DNA from: Cordia subcordata
Lineage: Eukaryota > Streptophyta > Magnoliopsida > Boraginales > Cordiaceae
Length of the DNA: 64,000 bases
NCBI GenBank assembly: GCA_028554755.1
Contig: JAPTOF010000015.1
Span: forward strand, 12,473,501 to 12,537,500
Reading direction: 5' to 3'
A program made the translations under genes and the position numbers. Position 1 is the stretch's first letter. Every line of letters starts with the position of its first letter. This document shows positions 1 through 11,603 of the stretch, piece by piece. The notes beneath the pieces are model-generated. The model saw nothing but the letters and a program-made list of their open reading frames with translations, was not told the origin of the DNA and searched no databases.

Positions 1-270
1 GTGTATTTTGGTATTAATTTTGTCTATTTTGAGCTTTTGAGTGTTTATTGTGCGACATGAGTGTTTGTGTGTTGTGTATTATTTTCCTTTTTTTATATTT
101 TTTATTTTATTATCTTGATTTTAGTTAGTATTAATTCAATTAGAGTTGTTAATTAATTAATTAGGAAGTAGTCAGGATTTAGTTAATTAGAATTAATTAA
201 GTTAATTACTAACTTAGTTTAATTAGGATTTAGGAAACTAGTTAATTAATTAATTAGGTTAGGTTAGAAT

Positions 271-340
271 TATATTATATATATAATATATATATAATAT
301 GTACACTATAATATGTATATATATATATATATATAATATT
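271..340. repeat. AT microsatellite
   Basis: An almost uninterrupted TA-rich dinucleotide tract. A separate (TC)n tract lies at about 598-621. Neither shows coding content. Confidence 0.8.
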
Positions 341-1386
341 TATTAAACACAACTCACACACATAAACAATCACACACATGCAAGCACCCGTGGACCCCTT
401 TGACTTTTCTTTCCTTTTGTCTTGTTTGTTCTCAGCACAATTAACCCATGAATCAACCCTATTACTCCCCTCACTTTTCCTTTTCTTTTCCTTTCTCTAC
501 ACTGACACAATCACACACCACACATAGTTATATAAAGCTCATCAGCAAGAGCTAGGAATGAACTTAGCAAGACAAAAAAAAAAAAAAACCACCCTTTATC
601 TCTCTCTCTCTCTCTCTCTCACGCCTCTTTACACAACAAACACCCGCTTTTTCACACACAAACACACACCTAATCTCACTATACTCTTACACATTCATGT
701 CCATAAAGAGGGAATTTTTAGGGGCTGTTTAGGAGTATTTTTGAGCAAATTCCAGCAAGCTTCTCTGCAGGAAAAAGTGCAGAAATTAGCCTTGAAAGCT
801 GCAAAAACAAGAGATTTTTCTTGTTCTTTTCTGAGTGTACTTTCTACTAGTTAGGACTATATAATGCACTATTTGTGTGCTTATTTTTGCAGGTTTTCGA
901 GGTGTTTTCGGGCAAAAAAGGAAGAAATTTCAATGCAGATTTTTGCAGAAAAGTTGCTGTCAAGCCTTGTTTCGGAGATGAAAATTGCGTTTTGGAGTTG
1001 AATTTGAGCGAAATTAAAAGGAGAAGAGGTTTTAAACTTGGGATTTAATTTCTTGGACATGGAATTGATGTTTTTGACATTAAATTTCAAATTTGCACCC
1101 TCTTTTAGCATGTTGAACTAATTGTTTTAAGCTATGGTTGAATTATAGATTATTTTATGGCTTAGTGTTGGATTTTGATTTTTTATGGATTTTGTGAGGC
1201 ATGTTGATTGCATAACTTGTGAAGAATTATTGATGACTTTAATATAACATGTCTATGTGTTTGTTGAAAGTCCCAAGAGAGTTTATGCATGCTTGTTTTT
1301 TAATTGTTTATGATTATTGGTCTTGTGCTTAGCATGAAACATTGTTAATGTGTCAGCCATGATCTATTTCTTGCTAGATTTGCTAA

Positions 1387-1602
1387 GGGCCTGTTTGGAT
1401 TGGTTTTTTTTTTTTTAAGGAAAAAGCACTTTCTTTTCTAAAAAAGTTACATTAAATTTGCAATAACTATTTGATTTGGCTTTTAAAAAAGCTAAAATTC
1501 TGAAGAAAAAAAAAAGCTCAAATACAGCTTTTTTTAGAAGTTAGAATTTTCAATTTCTCAAAAAAAGCTATTTTTCGAAAGCTATGCAATCCAAACAAGC
1601 CC
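1387..1602. mobile_element. Tourist-like MITE with TAA target duplication
   Basis: A 216-bp element with terminal inverted repeats GGGCCTGTTTGGATTG and CAATCCAAACAAGCCC. It is flanked on both sides by TAA (1384-1386 and 1603-1605). A 3-bp TAA/TTA duplication with GGGCC-type ends is characteristic of PIF/Harbinger-derived Tourist MITEs. The interior is A/T-rich with short inverted segments (AAAAAGC / GCTTTTT) and has no ORF. Confidence 0.8.
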
Positions 1603-2679
1603 TAATTGCGCTTGAATAGGCTTACAATCTCCTTAGTTTGAAACAGAATTAATGGGGTGCCTTAATTAACTTGGATTAGTCAAATCACTTCGGTTGTTGG
1701 TGTAGTTGTAAAGCCTTAATTAGTAGGACAAGCTTATGCTCTAAAAAGGGCATGTTTAGGGATAGGAATGCACCTTTAATTAAGGATAATAAGGCTAGCT
1801 AATAAACTAAGGCATCAGAGCAATTGATTGCCCATGTTCCATAATTAGTCAATCCAATCATTAGTCGAACATAGGAAGTAATCAGACCTTAGGCCGTTTC
1901 CCATTACAGAATTCCCGTAGTTGTTCCCAGTTGCTTTCTTCTCCTTTGTTTTCCATTTACTTTTAGTTAATTTATACGCTTTAGTTTCAATAGAATAGTT
2001 TAGAGTTCCCTTCAATTCAAAATTTTAAAAAAAATCGCAAAAATAATTTCGTTTCTACATGTAGTTAATCTAGGACAAATATGACTTGAAACCATAGTTA
2101 GAGGCCTCCCTGAGGAAATGATGACTGCACTCTTGCACACACTACACTACTTCCGATCCGTGCACTTGCAGGTTTTTAAAATAACATCAATAAAAAAGGG
2201 TAATAAGATAACATATTAGATTAAAGAGGCTGAAAGTAGAAAAAAGATGAAATATCATACCTGAAATTTGCAAAATGACAAAAGAACGAACAGGTTAAAC
2301 AGTGGATCAAACTTATATATATAGAATAACATACGGTAGATGAAGAGACTCTTTTAGGAAACCATCAAAAATAGGCTCCAAACATAAATAATACTGTCAT
2401 CAGCGGACGAAACGCCCGAGCATAGATCATATACAACAGCATAAAGGCAAATAATTTTCATTTGTCTTTTCAATAAAAAAATTTAGGGTTATAAGACAGG
2501 GATGAAAAGAATATTGTTAAAAAATGTTACGAAGAGAAGGGATAAGTAAAAAAATATTAACAGTGCAATAAGTGAAGTATGGCATACGTTGAATAATAAA
2601 TGCATTTTTTACTATACCGAAGATTATTCATACCGGGTTGATGAAGGCCAAAAAAGAAAAGTGAGAAATAAATGCATTA

Positions 2680-4444
2680 TGGTGTGCTATTTGAGTGCAA
2701 GCTCTAAAGACCCGCAAGCGCATAAATCGATGTAATATAGTGCGCGCGAGAACGGGTGTCGAACCATAGGAAGGCTATGTTGTGGAATGGATTCTATGTG
2801 TGTGTGTCCTAGAGAATGCCTAAAAAGAAACCTAAACTAACTATTTTTTTGGTGTTTTTGGATGATCGGGAGCTCTAGCTAAAGAAATGTTAAACTAAAC
2901 TATGGGAATAGAAAATGGGGAAACAAGCTAATGTAAAGGGAATTAACAAATGCGAAGGTGTTAGGGTGACTTCAACTTATGAATGGGTGAATCTATACTC
3001 AGATGCTATGGGATTAAAGGATGATGGCTTATTTTAGTAATTGCTCTTGACTAGGTTGCTAAATTAGTGTATTAATTTCTCCCTAGGACTCGGTGTGGAT
3101 TCGTCCCTAGGCAGCGCCTCCTAGAGCTACGGTGCGGTCCTTGTGACCTAGGGCCTTAAGAGTGACCAATTAGCTTTTTAGGTGACTTAGAACGAACCAA
3201 CCCTAGTACCTAAACCATTGGCTAAATTGAAAGCCACGCCTAGTGTCGTTAAGAGCTGGATTTAAAGCCAAAGACCCGGCCTAGGCCAGCCCTAAATTAC
3301 TCGCCGTCATTCTAAGGTCACTACAACAGGATTTGACTTGCTAGCACATTCATACATGTTCTTGGCCAAGGTGTTCGTGAATAATGGGATCTATTCAACT
3401 AACAAACATCGTCATGCTCAGATTACACCATTAGAAGCGATTAACAATCAACATGTATGCGTTATTGAAGTCATACTCACTACTAGGCATGCAAATATAC
3501 ATATAGACATGAATATAAGCATTACCCACTTCATAACATCCACATATAAATACATAGACATGATTATGGCATGGACTAGATGTGTTTAGTAACTAATAGA
3601 CTTCAATTTATACACATGCTACTCATCTAGACATTTTATCAAACACTTAGACATGAATGAGAAAATAACCATTTGACCAAGAAAATCAAAACATGTATAT
3701 ATTCAACCATCAAATCCCATATCATAAGAGTATATAGTTAACCTATTACAGAAGCTAAATCACCCAAAACAAGTCTACTCAATCATAATAAGAAATAGAA
3801 TGAAAGAGAGATTATGAAGCTTCCTTTTCATCCTAGGGAATCTTGTACAAAGCTCTTGAGCAAACTTGAATCCAAATGTCTGAAACCCTTTAAATCCACT
3901 TGCTTCAAGGTGATAAATGTGTGAGAGAGTGTGTGTGAGGTGGGTGAAACTAGGGTTAAGTATGTGAGATGTAGGTGTGAAGTGTGTGATGGGTCTCCAA
4001 ATCTTCCTCCAAAAATTTCCCTTTTTAAGTCTAAAAATTGAGCTTTTTATATCAGCAACTGCGCGCTCTAACGGGGTAGTCAACTGGCTTTTATTGGTAG
4101 CTCTCTAAAGTGGCCGGTCGACCGGCTTTCTTCTAGGTCATCCAGCTGACCTTGCTTCCTCCATTCTTTGTCTTTTTGGCTTTCAATCTTCTCCCCTCGA
4201 CCCGTACATCTTCCATTTTCATCATCCATCATCGTCCAGGCTCGATCTTAACCCAAAGTTCACCTAAATCATTGAAAACAAGCAATTAATGTAGCAATTG
4301 TCTCTTAAACTCAATATGTACAATTGTTTACGCTTAAGCCTATTATTAACATAAGTACTACACTAATGCATCTTCATGAGCACTTAACACCTCTTAAACA
4401 TGGGCAAATAACAATATAAACGCACACAAAAACACGACACATCA
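2680..4444 (-). mobile_element. Solo LTR, Athila-type family
   Basis: This 1765-bp block aligns along its whole length with the LTRs at 21994-23774 and 31101-32879. Shared landmarks are the GAGTGCAAG...AGACCCGCAAGCG start, the GGGTGTCGAACCA block, the 'gctatgggattaa.ggatgatggct' segment and the CATCA end. It starts with TG and ends with CA. The flanks CATTA (2675-2679) and TATTA (4445-4449) look like a 5-bp target duplication with one change. No gag-pol lies on either side, so it is a solo LTR. The TATA box on the - strand shows that its sense is leftward. Confidence 0.8.
4044..4127 (-). promoter_or_regulatory. LTR core promoter: TATA box and GTCGAC palindrome
   Basis: On the - strand GATATAAAAAG (4044-4052 on +) is a TATA-like box. 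About 60 bp upstream in the same sense is GGCCGGTCGACCGGCT (4112-4127), nearly a perfect 16-bp palindrome. The same arrangement occurs in the other three related LTRs. Confidence 0.5.
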
Positions 4445-4619
4445 TATTACATATACAACCAGTAATAAGTTGTATAAATTGTAAAGCAATGTTCCAAAAA
4501 AATAGTGCACATGGCCAAAAATACTCATGGCACATTTGAGAAATGGCAAAAAAAAGACAAAATCAATGCGTGACAACCAATTGAAGCATTAAAATTGTTG
4601 GATAGAGTATTCTCTCACC

Positions 4620-5255
4620 GCTTTATGCTTTAGTATATACTATTAATTATTTAGCATATAAGATCTACAATACCAAATAATTTTGTTTTCTTGTTCTACT
4701 TTTTAAATATCCATTTGGTGCATGTTCTTTTTTAGGTTTAAAGTTTGATTTCTTCCACAAAAAAATACCGCTTTACGATTTTAACTACTAGTTTTGTTTT
4801 ATATTCTATTATTTAGCATATAAGATCTAGCCGCTTGTTACATACTCTCTTTTTATGGTTTAAAGTTTGATTTCTTCCATTAAAAATACCATGTTAAGTT
4901 TTTAGCTACTATTTTTGTTTTATCTTCCATTGTTTAGCATATAAGATCTATGCTATCAATTAATTTTATTTTTTTCTTGTTTTTTGAATAGCTGCTTGTT
5001 TCATGTTCCCTTTTTATGGTTTACGATTTGATTTCTTCTATGAAAAAAATATCGTTAAGTTTTTAACTACTATTTTTTGTTTTATCTTCTATTATTTAAC
5101 ATATCAAATATATGGTACCAATTAATTAATTAATTTTTTTGTATTTTGAATAGTTACTTGTTGCATTTTCCCTTTTTATGGTTTAAGGTTTGATTTCTTC
5201 AATTAAAAGAAAAATACTGTGTTAAGTTTTTAGCTACTATTTTTGTTTTGTTAGT
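4620..5255. repeat. Tandem repeat, unit about 161 bp, four copies
   Basis: The phrase 'atttagcatataagatct' or a close variant recurs near 4649, 4811, 4930 and 5093. 'ggtttaaagtttgatttcttc' recurs near 4735, 4857, 5018 and 5179. The spacing is about 161 bp, with one copy shortened by about 40 bp. The unit is AT-rich and non-coding. Confidence 0.75.
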
Positions 5256-5649
5256 TTCATCTTTTAGGGTCTAAAATTATCAAAATGGCTTTGTATTTTG
5301 TTTTTGGGTTTTACAAAGTGAAATTAGTTAGGAAGGATTCATTTAAGTTTTTTGGTTTTTTTTATGGTTTTCTATGTTACCTCATTATTTTGTATTTCTT
5401 TTGTATATTTTTAACCATGTTTAGGAGTGAATTAGCATATTTTTTTTTAATGTATTAGATTAGATTATAATATTTTTAGTATGACTTTTTGGCTATTAAT
5501 TTACTCACTAAGAGGAGGCACACTACTTGTTCAAGCAGATATACCACTGGTTCAAATAGATCCGAAGTATGTAACACATTGATAATTTCATGTAATATAT
5601 TTATTTTAATTTTAAAACTTATCATATTTGTAATTGAGGTATAAAATCT

Positions 5650-7235
5650 TATGTTATTTATATGCTTGAAAATCTGATGTTAAAGAACTTGCACATGAAA
5701 ATCGAGATAAAAGAAATGAAAGCCAAAATATTGCAGGTTAAGGATGAAGTTAAAAATATAGTATTTGTTTTGAGAGATTTAATGGGTAATGTGGACGAAC
5801 CTAGATTTAGAAATGTTGGCTTTGATGAGAAATTACATGCTAATGTTGATGGGGGAAAATTGAAGATATTTGAAGAATGATGATAATATGAATGTTGACT
5901 ATGATGCCGCGATTGATGTGTACGAGTCCTCGAGGATTGTGCATCAATGACTTCTCCCTTTGATAACAAGAATGCTAATTCCGAGAAAATTGCAAGCATA
6001 AATGCAAATGTTTCAACGAGGCGTCTATTTGCTCCCAAATTTATTGATATTAGTAGTTCTAGTATCTCTTGCACCACCCAAAATCACATTTTAGGCGACT
6101 TTGCTAGGCATTTGATGGATAATAATAATGCTTTTAAAGGAATTTATTTTCAATTTTCAAAAGAATGGCATGTTAGTTTTCATTAAGTGATTTAGTTTAC
6201 TTTTAAAAATTATAATTGAAATTTTAATAATAAAAATGATCTGTTATTCCTAAATTTTTGGGGTAGTCCTTGTTGTCACAGATGGTTATCACCTGACTTA
6301 GGAGCAAATACATGATTTAATGCCTGATACATTCATTTCCATCTACGTTAGTATTGCTTTCTATTGTTATATGTACTTTATAATGTGCAAAATATTTACC
6401 CTAATGTGTTTTATAGATCATTAAATGCTATGTTGCTCAGCTATCAAAAGATGCAAGGAAAAAAGATCCGAATATGCTGAAATGGTATTTAGTAGAAGTT
6501 CTATTTGCTTTCATGTTGTCATTCCTTGATCATTCTTCAATAATAATTGTTCTTAAGTAAATTTGCAGCAAAACATCCTTGAAGCTTTGAGGATGAGCCA
6601 ATTTCTACTCAGAAGTTCATCAAATTCTACTTCCAGAAGTCTTGTTTCACTGGCCACCTAACTGATTGCATGAAAATATTATCAATTTGTTTTTATTTTA
6701 GACATTTTTCTACTATTTTGATGGTTTTATTTGAGATTGTCTTAACTTTTGTTTTCTTTACATTAGGCATTTGTACCATTCAATTTCTAGAATAAGCATT
6801 GAGTTCTAGCAATGATAACTTTTTCAATCAAGAAGTTTGTGTTTGGGATACTAGCCGTGTGTCTCATTTTAGGCAGCCTATAGGTGATGATGTTAAATGA
6901 CTAGTAATATGCTTTTAACTAGTTAACTTGGATTTTTTTATTTAATAAGTATTTTTAGATACTCAGGAAAAAAAATCATTTTGTTTTAGTTGCTATTCTT
7001 TTATGATGTCTTACAAGCAGCTGAACTTGGAGTACAGCAAGGCATGCATAAGGTGTCCACTTAAAAAATTCAACATCCATCATGCATTCCTTCTCAAGTT
7101 GGCCTGTTTGATTATGTGGCATATGTATGCCTCATAATGTCAAACCCTAAGGAGAAAAATACGTTGGTAGAATTCCAAGGATTTACTACAATACATCGCG
7201 ATATGCATAAAAGTTGTGGCATCATTAGGGGAACT
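5650..7235 (+). pseudogene. Decayed transposon gene with Ulp1-like (C48) protease remnants
   Basis: Open stretches at 5662-5880 and 5947-6186 lead into a broken coding region. At about 6770-6860 one frame reads FVPFN.., then NKH, a stop where Trp is expected, then VLAMI. This resembles the catalytic-His 'HWVL' block of Ulp1/SENP cysteine proteases. At about 7095-7135 a PSQ.GLFDY segment overlaps an out-of-frame DCGI-like reading, as expected for the catalytic-Cys block after small indels. Ulp1-like proteases of this kind are common cargo of plant Mutator- and CACTA-type transposons. No transposase domain or terminal repeats were found. The family call rests on short motifs only. Confidence 0.4.
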
Positions 7236-7834
7236 CTAAGAACCATGTGCATTTGAAAAGTCCCACAATGATTGAATTATTTCCTATGTTTGTGTTATTA
7301 TTGTGGTTGGTGTTGGTTTCGCTACTATATTTTGGGATAAAGTTATGTTTTATATTGATCTACTTGTTTGGTGCTACAACATGGATAACTTTGATTACCA
7401 ATGTCAATATGTTTGTTATATGGATTGATACTATTAATGTGGAAGGCCAACTCCAACAGATTCCCTACTTTTTCTCCTACATTTATTGGTTTTGTAACCT
7501 TTCTTAAATATAGAGATTTTCTATTTCAATTTTACTCCAACATATTTCATATATTTAGTGAAACTTTTCAGTTTCACTCAAACAACTTCCTTATTCTAGT
7601 AATTCCTTATATTTGTCTTACTCTAAATATCTCATTTTAATTTAAACCAAACATATTATATTATGTATTTTATTTATTTTTTTATGATATTCTATTTTTA
7701 ATTATCGTTATAATTTTTAATATTTATATTTTTAATATTGTATTTTTGTTTAGAACTTTTTGAAAATTTATTTTTTATCTATATTTTTATTATTTTTAAT
7801 TCAAAACTTGTTTTACATATTCTATTTATTTCCT

Positions 7835-8010
7835 TTATGTTAAATAAGCCATTTCTCTTTAATGTATTGGATTTTTAATATTAACTTTATGTGAAATAAG
7901 AGATTTTCTTGATATGTTGTATTTTCAAAGTCAACTTTATTTTAAATTAGACATTTCTTTTAATGTATTGTATTTCAATGTCAATTTTACATTAAATCAG
8001 ATATTTCTTT

Positions 8011-8066
<56 letters not shown>

Positions 8067-8228
8067 ATATCAACTTTATGTTAAATTAGACATTTCTTTT
8101 ATATGTATTGTATTTTCAATGTCAACTTAAATCAGACATTTTTCTTATATGTGATGTACTTTCAATATCAACTTTACATTAAATTAAACATTTCTTTTGT
8201 ATGTATTGTATTTTCGATGTCAACTTCA
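7835..8228. repeat. Degenerate minisatellite, unit about 70 bp
   Basis: About six imperfect copies of a unit containing 'acatttcttttatatgtattgtattttc' with 'aatgtcaacttt' and 'aaattaga'. A (TA)n/(TG)n microsatellite at about 8011-8066 interrupts it. It lies in the presumed 5' non-coding part of the Harbinger element. Confidence 0.65.
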
Positions 8229-8300
8229 TATTTATATCATCTTTACTTTATGTCCCATCACATTTTTCTTGATTTATGGTGATTGATAAGAGTTATGGCC

Positions 8301-8308
8301 TATAAATA
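8301..8308 (+). promoter_or_regulatory. TATA box of the Harbinger transposase gene
   Basis: TATAAATA lies 61 bp upstream of the likely transposase ATG (8369). It is preceded and followed by ordinary leader sequence. Confidence 0.45.
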
Positions 8309-8368
8309 CTCTTGCAGTCATCAAATCCATGAAAAACCATTGCCTATTTTCCATCATTCTATCTGTAA

Positions 8369-8848
8369 ATGGGTTCCAATTTAAGATGCTTACAAATTTT
8401 TGATGATTCTGATTCTGATCCTGATTCTGATGAGGAGTTAGTACTAATCCAACTCTTGGTCGATGAAAGTAATGGACCAAGACACCAAAATATATATTGC
8501 AGTTCTATTCTTGGCCATGCCTATTTCCAACGAGATAGGCTCCAAGGTCATGAAAGACTTTAACGCGACTATTTTGCAAAAAATCCTACATGTCTTTTTG
8601 ATATTTTTTAAGGATGTTTCAAATGAGACATTCACTATTTTTTGAATTCAATCTGCAATAGGAGCTTACAACTCATATTTTGTCTAAAGACAAAATGTTG
8701 CTAGACAATGGGGGTTGTTTTCATTGTAAAAGGTTACAACAACATTAAGGATGCTTGCATATGGAGCAATTAAAGATTTGGTGATTGACTATGTAGAATT
8801 GGAGAAAATATAGCTATTGAAACTTTGAGAAAATTTGTGCGTGCAGTC
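8369..8848 (+). pseudogene. HARBI1-like (PIF/Harbinger) transposase, 5' half
   Basis: The frame starting MGSNLRCLQIFDDSDSD reads through an acidic N-terminus. It then gives RDRLQGHERL, a stop, RDYFAKNPT, and further on IKDxV-like and IGENIAIETLRKFVRAV. This order (RD..GH.RL..DYF..NP, then 'IGE..AIE.LR.F') is the usual N-terminal region of plant ALP1/HARBI1-type transposases. Several in-frame stops and small shifts make it non-functional. The reading breaks off at 8848, where the Tat/Retand element begins. It resumes at 19580 with the next expected residues, so the two pieces were one gene. Confidence 0.75.
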
Positions 8849-9396
8849 TGTTTGGGCCATTAATTGATGGACCTTGGAAGGTCTATAGTATGCTTAGGTT
8901 AAGGCCCAATTTGCTAGGCCGTGCAGTAGAAAGCCCAGAGTCAAGATGACCGGGGATCTGGGTATTGATTGCCCTGCATAATCGGAGATGACTACGACTA
9001 AGGTTTAACTTGATTTCTACTTAGGATATGCACGGGGAGAGATACATGATAAGGCTAAACACATCAGCTAGTAGAAGCATATTGGGAGACAGGAACTTGA
9101 AGGTGTAAAGGATTCTTTTGCCCTGGAGGTTATAAAAGGCCTGGTTCACCAAGAGAAAAGGACAGGACCTAAACACCTGTGCCTACCCCATTCACAGCCA
9201 CGGCTTAATCTGAAAACCAATCCTATCATTGTTTTCCATTTATATTCCCCTTCAATTTCTGACTTGAGCATCGGAGCATCTTTGGCCAGCACCACACCGG
9301 TGTCAAAGGTTTTCGTCCCTCATCTCGTTTCCTAGTTCTGCAAGTTATTGAAGCCCTAATCGAATTCATCAACAATTGTAGAAATCGCCCTCTACA
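8849..9396 (+). repeat. Presumed 5' LTR of the Tat/Retand element
   Basis: The right end is well set by CTACA followed by ATT and the primer-binding site. The left end is inferred from the point where the Harbinger reading frame stops and TGTTTGGGCC begins. The length would be 548 bp. No second copy is present, so the extent cannot be confirmed by comparison. Confidence 0.5.
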
Positions 9397-9399
9397 ATT

Positions 9400-9418
9400 T
9401 GGCGCCCACCGTGGGGCC
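9400..9418 (+). other. Primer-binding site
   Basis: TGGCGCCCACCGTGGGGCC lies three bases after the LTR end. This is the form commonly seen after the 5' LTR in plant Tat-clade Ty3 elements. Confidence 0.6.
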
Positions 9419-9472
9419 CGGTAACCAGTGATGTGACTGGGAGCGATACGCTTGCATTCACTCAACGATCCA

Positions 9473-10950
9473 ATGATGTCTAACCCTAATACTAATAAGA
9501 GCACCAGTATGCAGGCTATCTTGGCAAAGATAGCAGCTTATGAGGAGAAGCTGGCAATGTATGAAGGTAAGTTCAAGGACGTAGAGGTGGAAAACAACTC
9601 CATACGATAGGAAAACCTAGATCTGTAAGAGAAGATTAATGTCCTCTTGGCGAACCTAATGCCCCGGGACAAAGGAAAAGATATGCTGATTGAGCCAATG
9701 GACTCGATACAATCATTGAACTCTACACCTCACCAGACCTCTAGAGACGGAGTCCTGACAGCCACAGTCAACACATCCATACTAGCTACTACTATTAGAA
9801 CCAGCATTAATGCAGTTGGTCCTTCAAACCAACAAAAAGTGACTAGGAAGCATATGAACCCCATGCAGGGTGAGACACACCTGACATACTTAGATGATTC
9901 GCCAAATTAGAGTCCCTAATCCAAAGAATTCTAGGAGTATCCGTACCTATAAAAAAAAGTGCTACTGATAGCTATGTAGAATCTCCCTGTGTAGACGCCA
10001 TTGCAATGGTAAATTTGCTTGCCAAGTTCTCCTTCCCAAATATGAAACCGTTCGACGGGACCACAAACCCTGATGACCATATAATGTAATATAAGTGGAA
10101 GATGTACACTATAGCCATTCCCTGTGACAAAAGAGAGGCCTACATGTGTAAGAGCTTTGGCTCGAGTTTTGTAGGGCCTGTACTTAAGTGGTACACCAAT
10201 ATCCCAAACAGGTGCATATCCTTCTTCGCCTAACTAACCGATATGTTTGTGAAGCAGTATGCAAGCAGTAGAAAGTTGGAAAAGCAGTCAGATGATCTGT
10301 ACCTGATTGTACAGAGAAAAAAGGAAACCCTCAAAGATTATGTAGGAAGATTTAACAGAGAAAAAGTATTCATACCCCAATGTAACATGGCTACATAAGT
10401 TTTCACCTTTCAAAGGGCACTTTTGTCGGATTCAGACCTCTACAAGGAACTCATAAAGTACCCTTCCAAGACTATAGAAGACGCCCTTATAAAGGCATGG
10501 GCACAGATTAAATGAGAGGACAATCGCACTAACTTTCGTCGGACATCCCCAAATCATGGGCAGGGAGACATTTATTCGGGTCGTCGACCAAGAAGACATG
10601 AACCCTACTCCCTTAGAAGCCAACACGAGAGTAAGATCACGAATGGAAGACTGCGCAACAGAAGACGACCTCTTGATGGGGACTTAGAGCGAAAAGCAGA
10701 AGCCCCATAATCTAACCTTTCCATAACCCCCTTCGAACTCATTCACACCTTAAAAACCATGGGTAACACTGTTAAGTGGCCGTCAAAGTTGATATACCCT
10801 GCAGAGCTGAGAGATAGGTTGAAATGGTGCGAGTTTCATGCAGACCATGGACACGCCACAAAGGAGTGTAATTGCCTCAAATGAGAAGTAATTAAATTAT
10901 TAAAGAAGGGATACCTGGCTGAACTTCTCTCTGATAAAGGTAAATAGACT
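9473..10950 (+). pseudogene. Tat/Retand gag, degenerate
   Basis: The reading begins at ATGATG (9473) with MMSNPNTNKS and an early coiled-coil-like stretch (AYEEKLAMYEGKF). The capsid-like core is recognisable: KFSFPNMKPFDGTTNPDDHI, a WY.NIP block, then LYLIVQRKKETLKDYVGRF. Near the end KWCEFHADHGHATKEC reads as the conserved His/Cys region of Tat gag, followed by VIKLLKKGYLAELLSDKGK. Many in-frame stops and several frame changes (for example near 9608, 9910, 10087 and 10234) make it a pseudogene. Confidence 0.7.
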
Positions 10951-11018
10951 TTAGCCCGATGAGATAGGAAACAAAAAGCCTAAGATCCAGCCTCACCAAA
11001 CCCGCACGACGTGAGCGA

Positions 11019-11525
11019 ATGCTGAACTTCATTATGGAAGGATCGCATATTAGTGGCATTAGTGCCTCTGCAGCAAGAAGACATGCGAGCCTAGCAGTAG
11101 GACACAATCATCATCTTTCGCAACCAATCGACCTCGGCCCAAAAATGGAGATATCATTCTCTAACTATGAGCCTGCCCATCTAAGTAGCCCATATGATGA
11201 AGCACTAGTTATCGCGCTAATGGTGGCCAATTGCTGGGTTCAGAGGATCCTGGTATATAATGGTAGCTCGGCTACCGTTTTAATGCTTGATGCTTTTAGA
11301 GAAATGGGGGTTGATGAACGTTGCCGTGTACAGCGATCCGCTCCTTTGGTAGGCTTCAGCGGTGAACACAAACACAGCGTTAGAGAGATACACTTACCAG
11401 TTTTTGCAAAAAGAGTTAACGTGGATGTCAAGTTTTTGGTGATTAACTGTCCATTCCCGTACAACATTATACTAAAGAGGCCATGGATCCACGACGTGAA
11501 AGCAGTCCCATCCATTTACCATTAG
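11019..11525 (+). pseudogene. Tat/Retand aspartic protease region
   Basis: An open stretch of 168 codons. The segment DEALVIALMVANCWVQRIL followed by VYNGSSATVLML matches the Tat protease block in which an aspartate (DNGSS) is the catalytic residue. Here that residue is Tyr, so the protease would be inactive. VGFSGE and the later P..YNIIL.RPW.H block (ILGRPWL-like) are also present. A stop follows, and coding resumes at about 11604 in another frame. Confidence 0.65.
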
Positions 11526-11603
11526 GTCCTCAAGTTTCTAACCAGGTAGGTAATTAGAGAAATAAGAGGATCACAGTCGGACTCCCGCAGAAGTTATTGC
11601 ACC

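Larger units (their letters stand above)
1..2189 (+). mobile_element. Partial LTR-like block, sense orientation
   Basis: The right end (about 2100-2189) matches, in inverse orientation, the terminal part of the Athila-type LTRs elsewhere in the window: a CCTCCCTGAGG start, then GATCCGTGCACTTGCAGG, then an end in CATCA. A TATATAAA box at 529-536 sits where a U3/R boundary would be expected, about 1.4 kb before the end once the inserted MITE is subtracted. The left end is not identifiable and may lie outside the window. No primer-binding site follows 2189, so this would be a solo or broken LTR. It lacks the hairpin motif of the other copies, so it is at best a distant relative. Confidence 0.4.

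Noticed and set aside
558..854. 98-codon open frame on the + strand
   Set aside because: Driven by poly-A and (TC)n tracts inside an LTR-like block. No family features.
3338..3589. 83-codon open frame inside the solo LTR
   Set aside because: It lies in LTR sequence, is not kept in the three related LTRs, and runs opposite to the element's sense.
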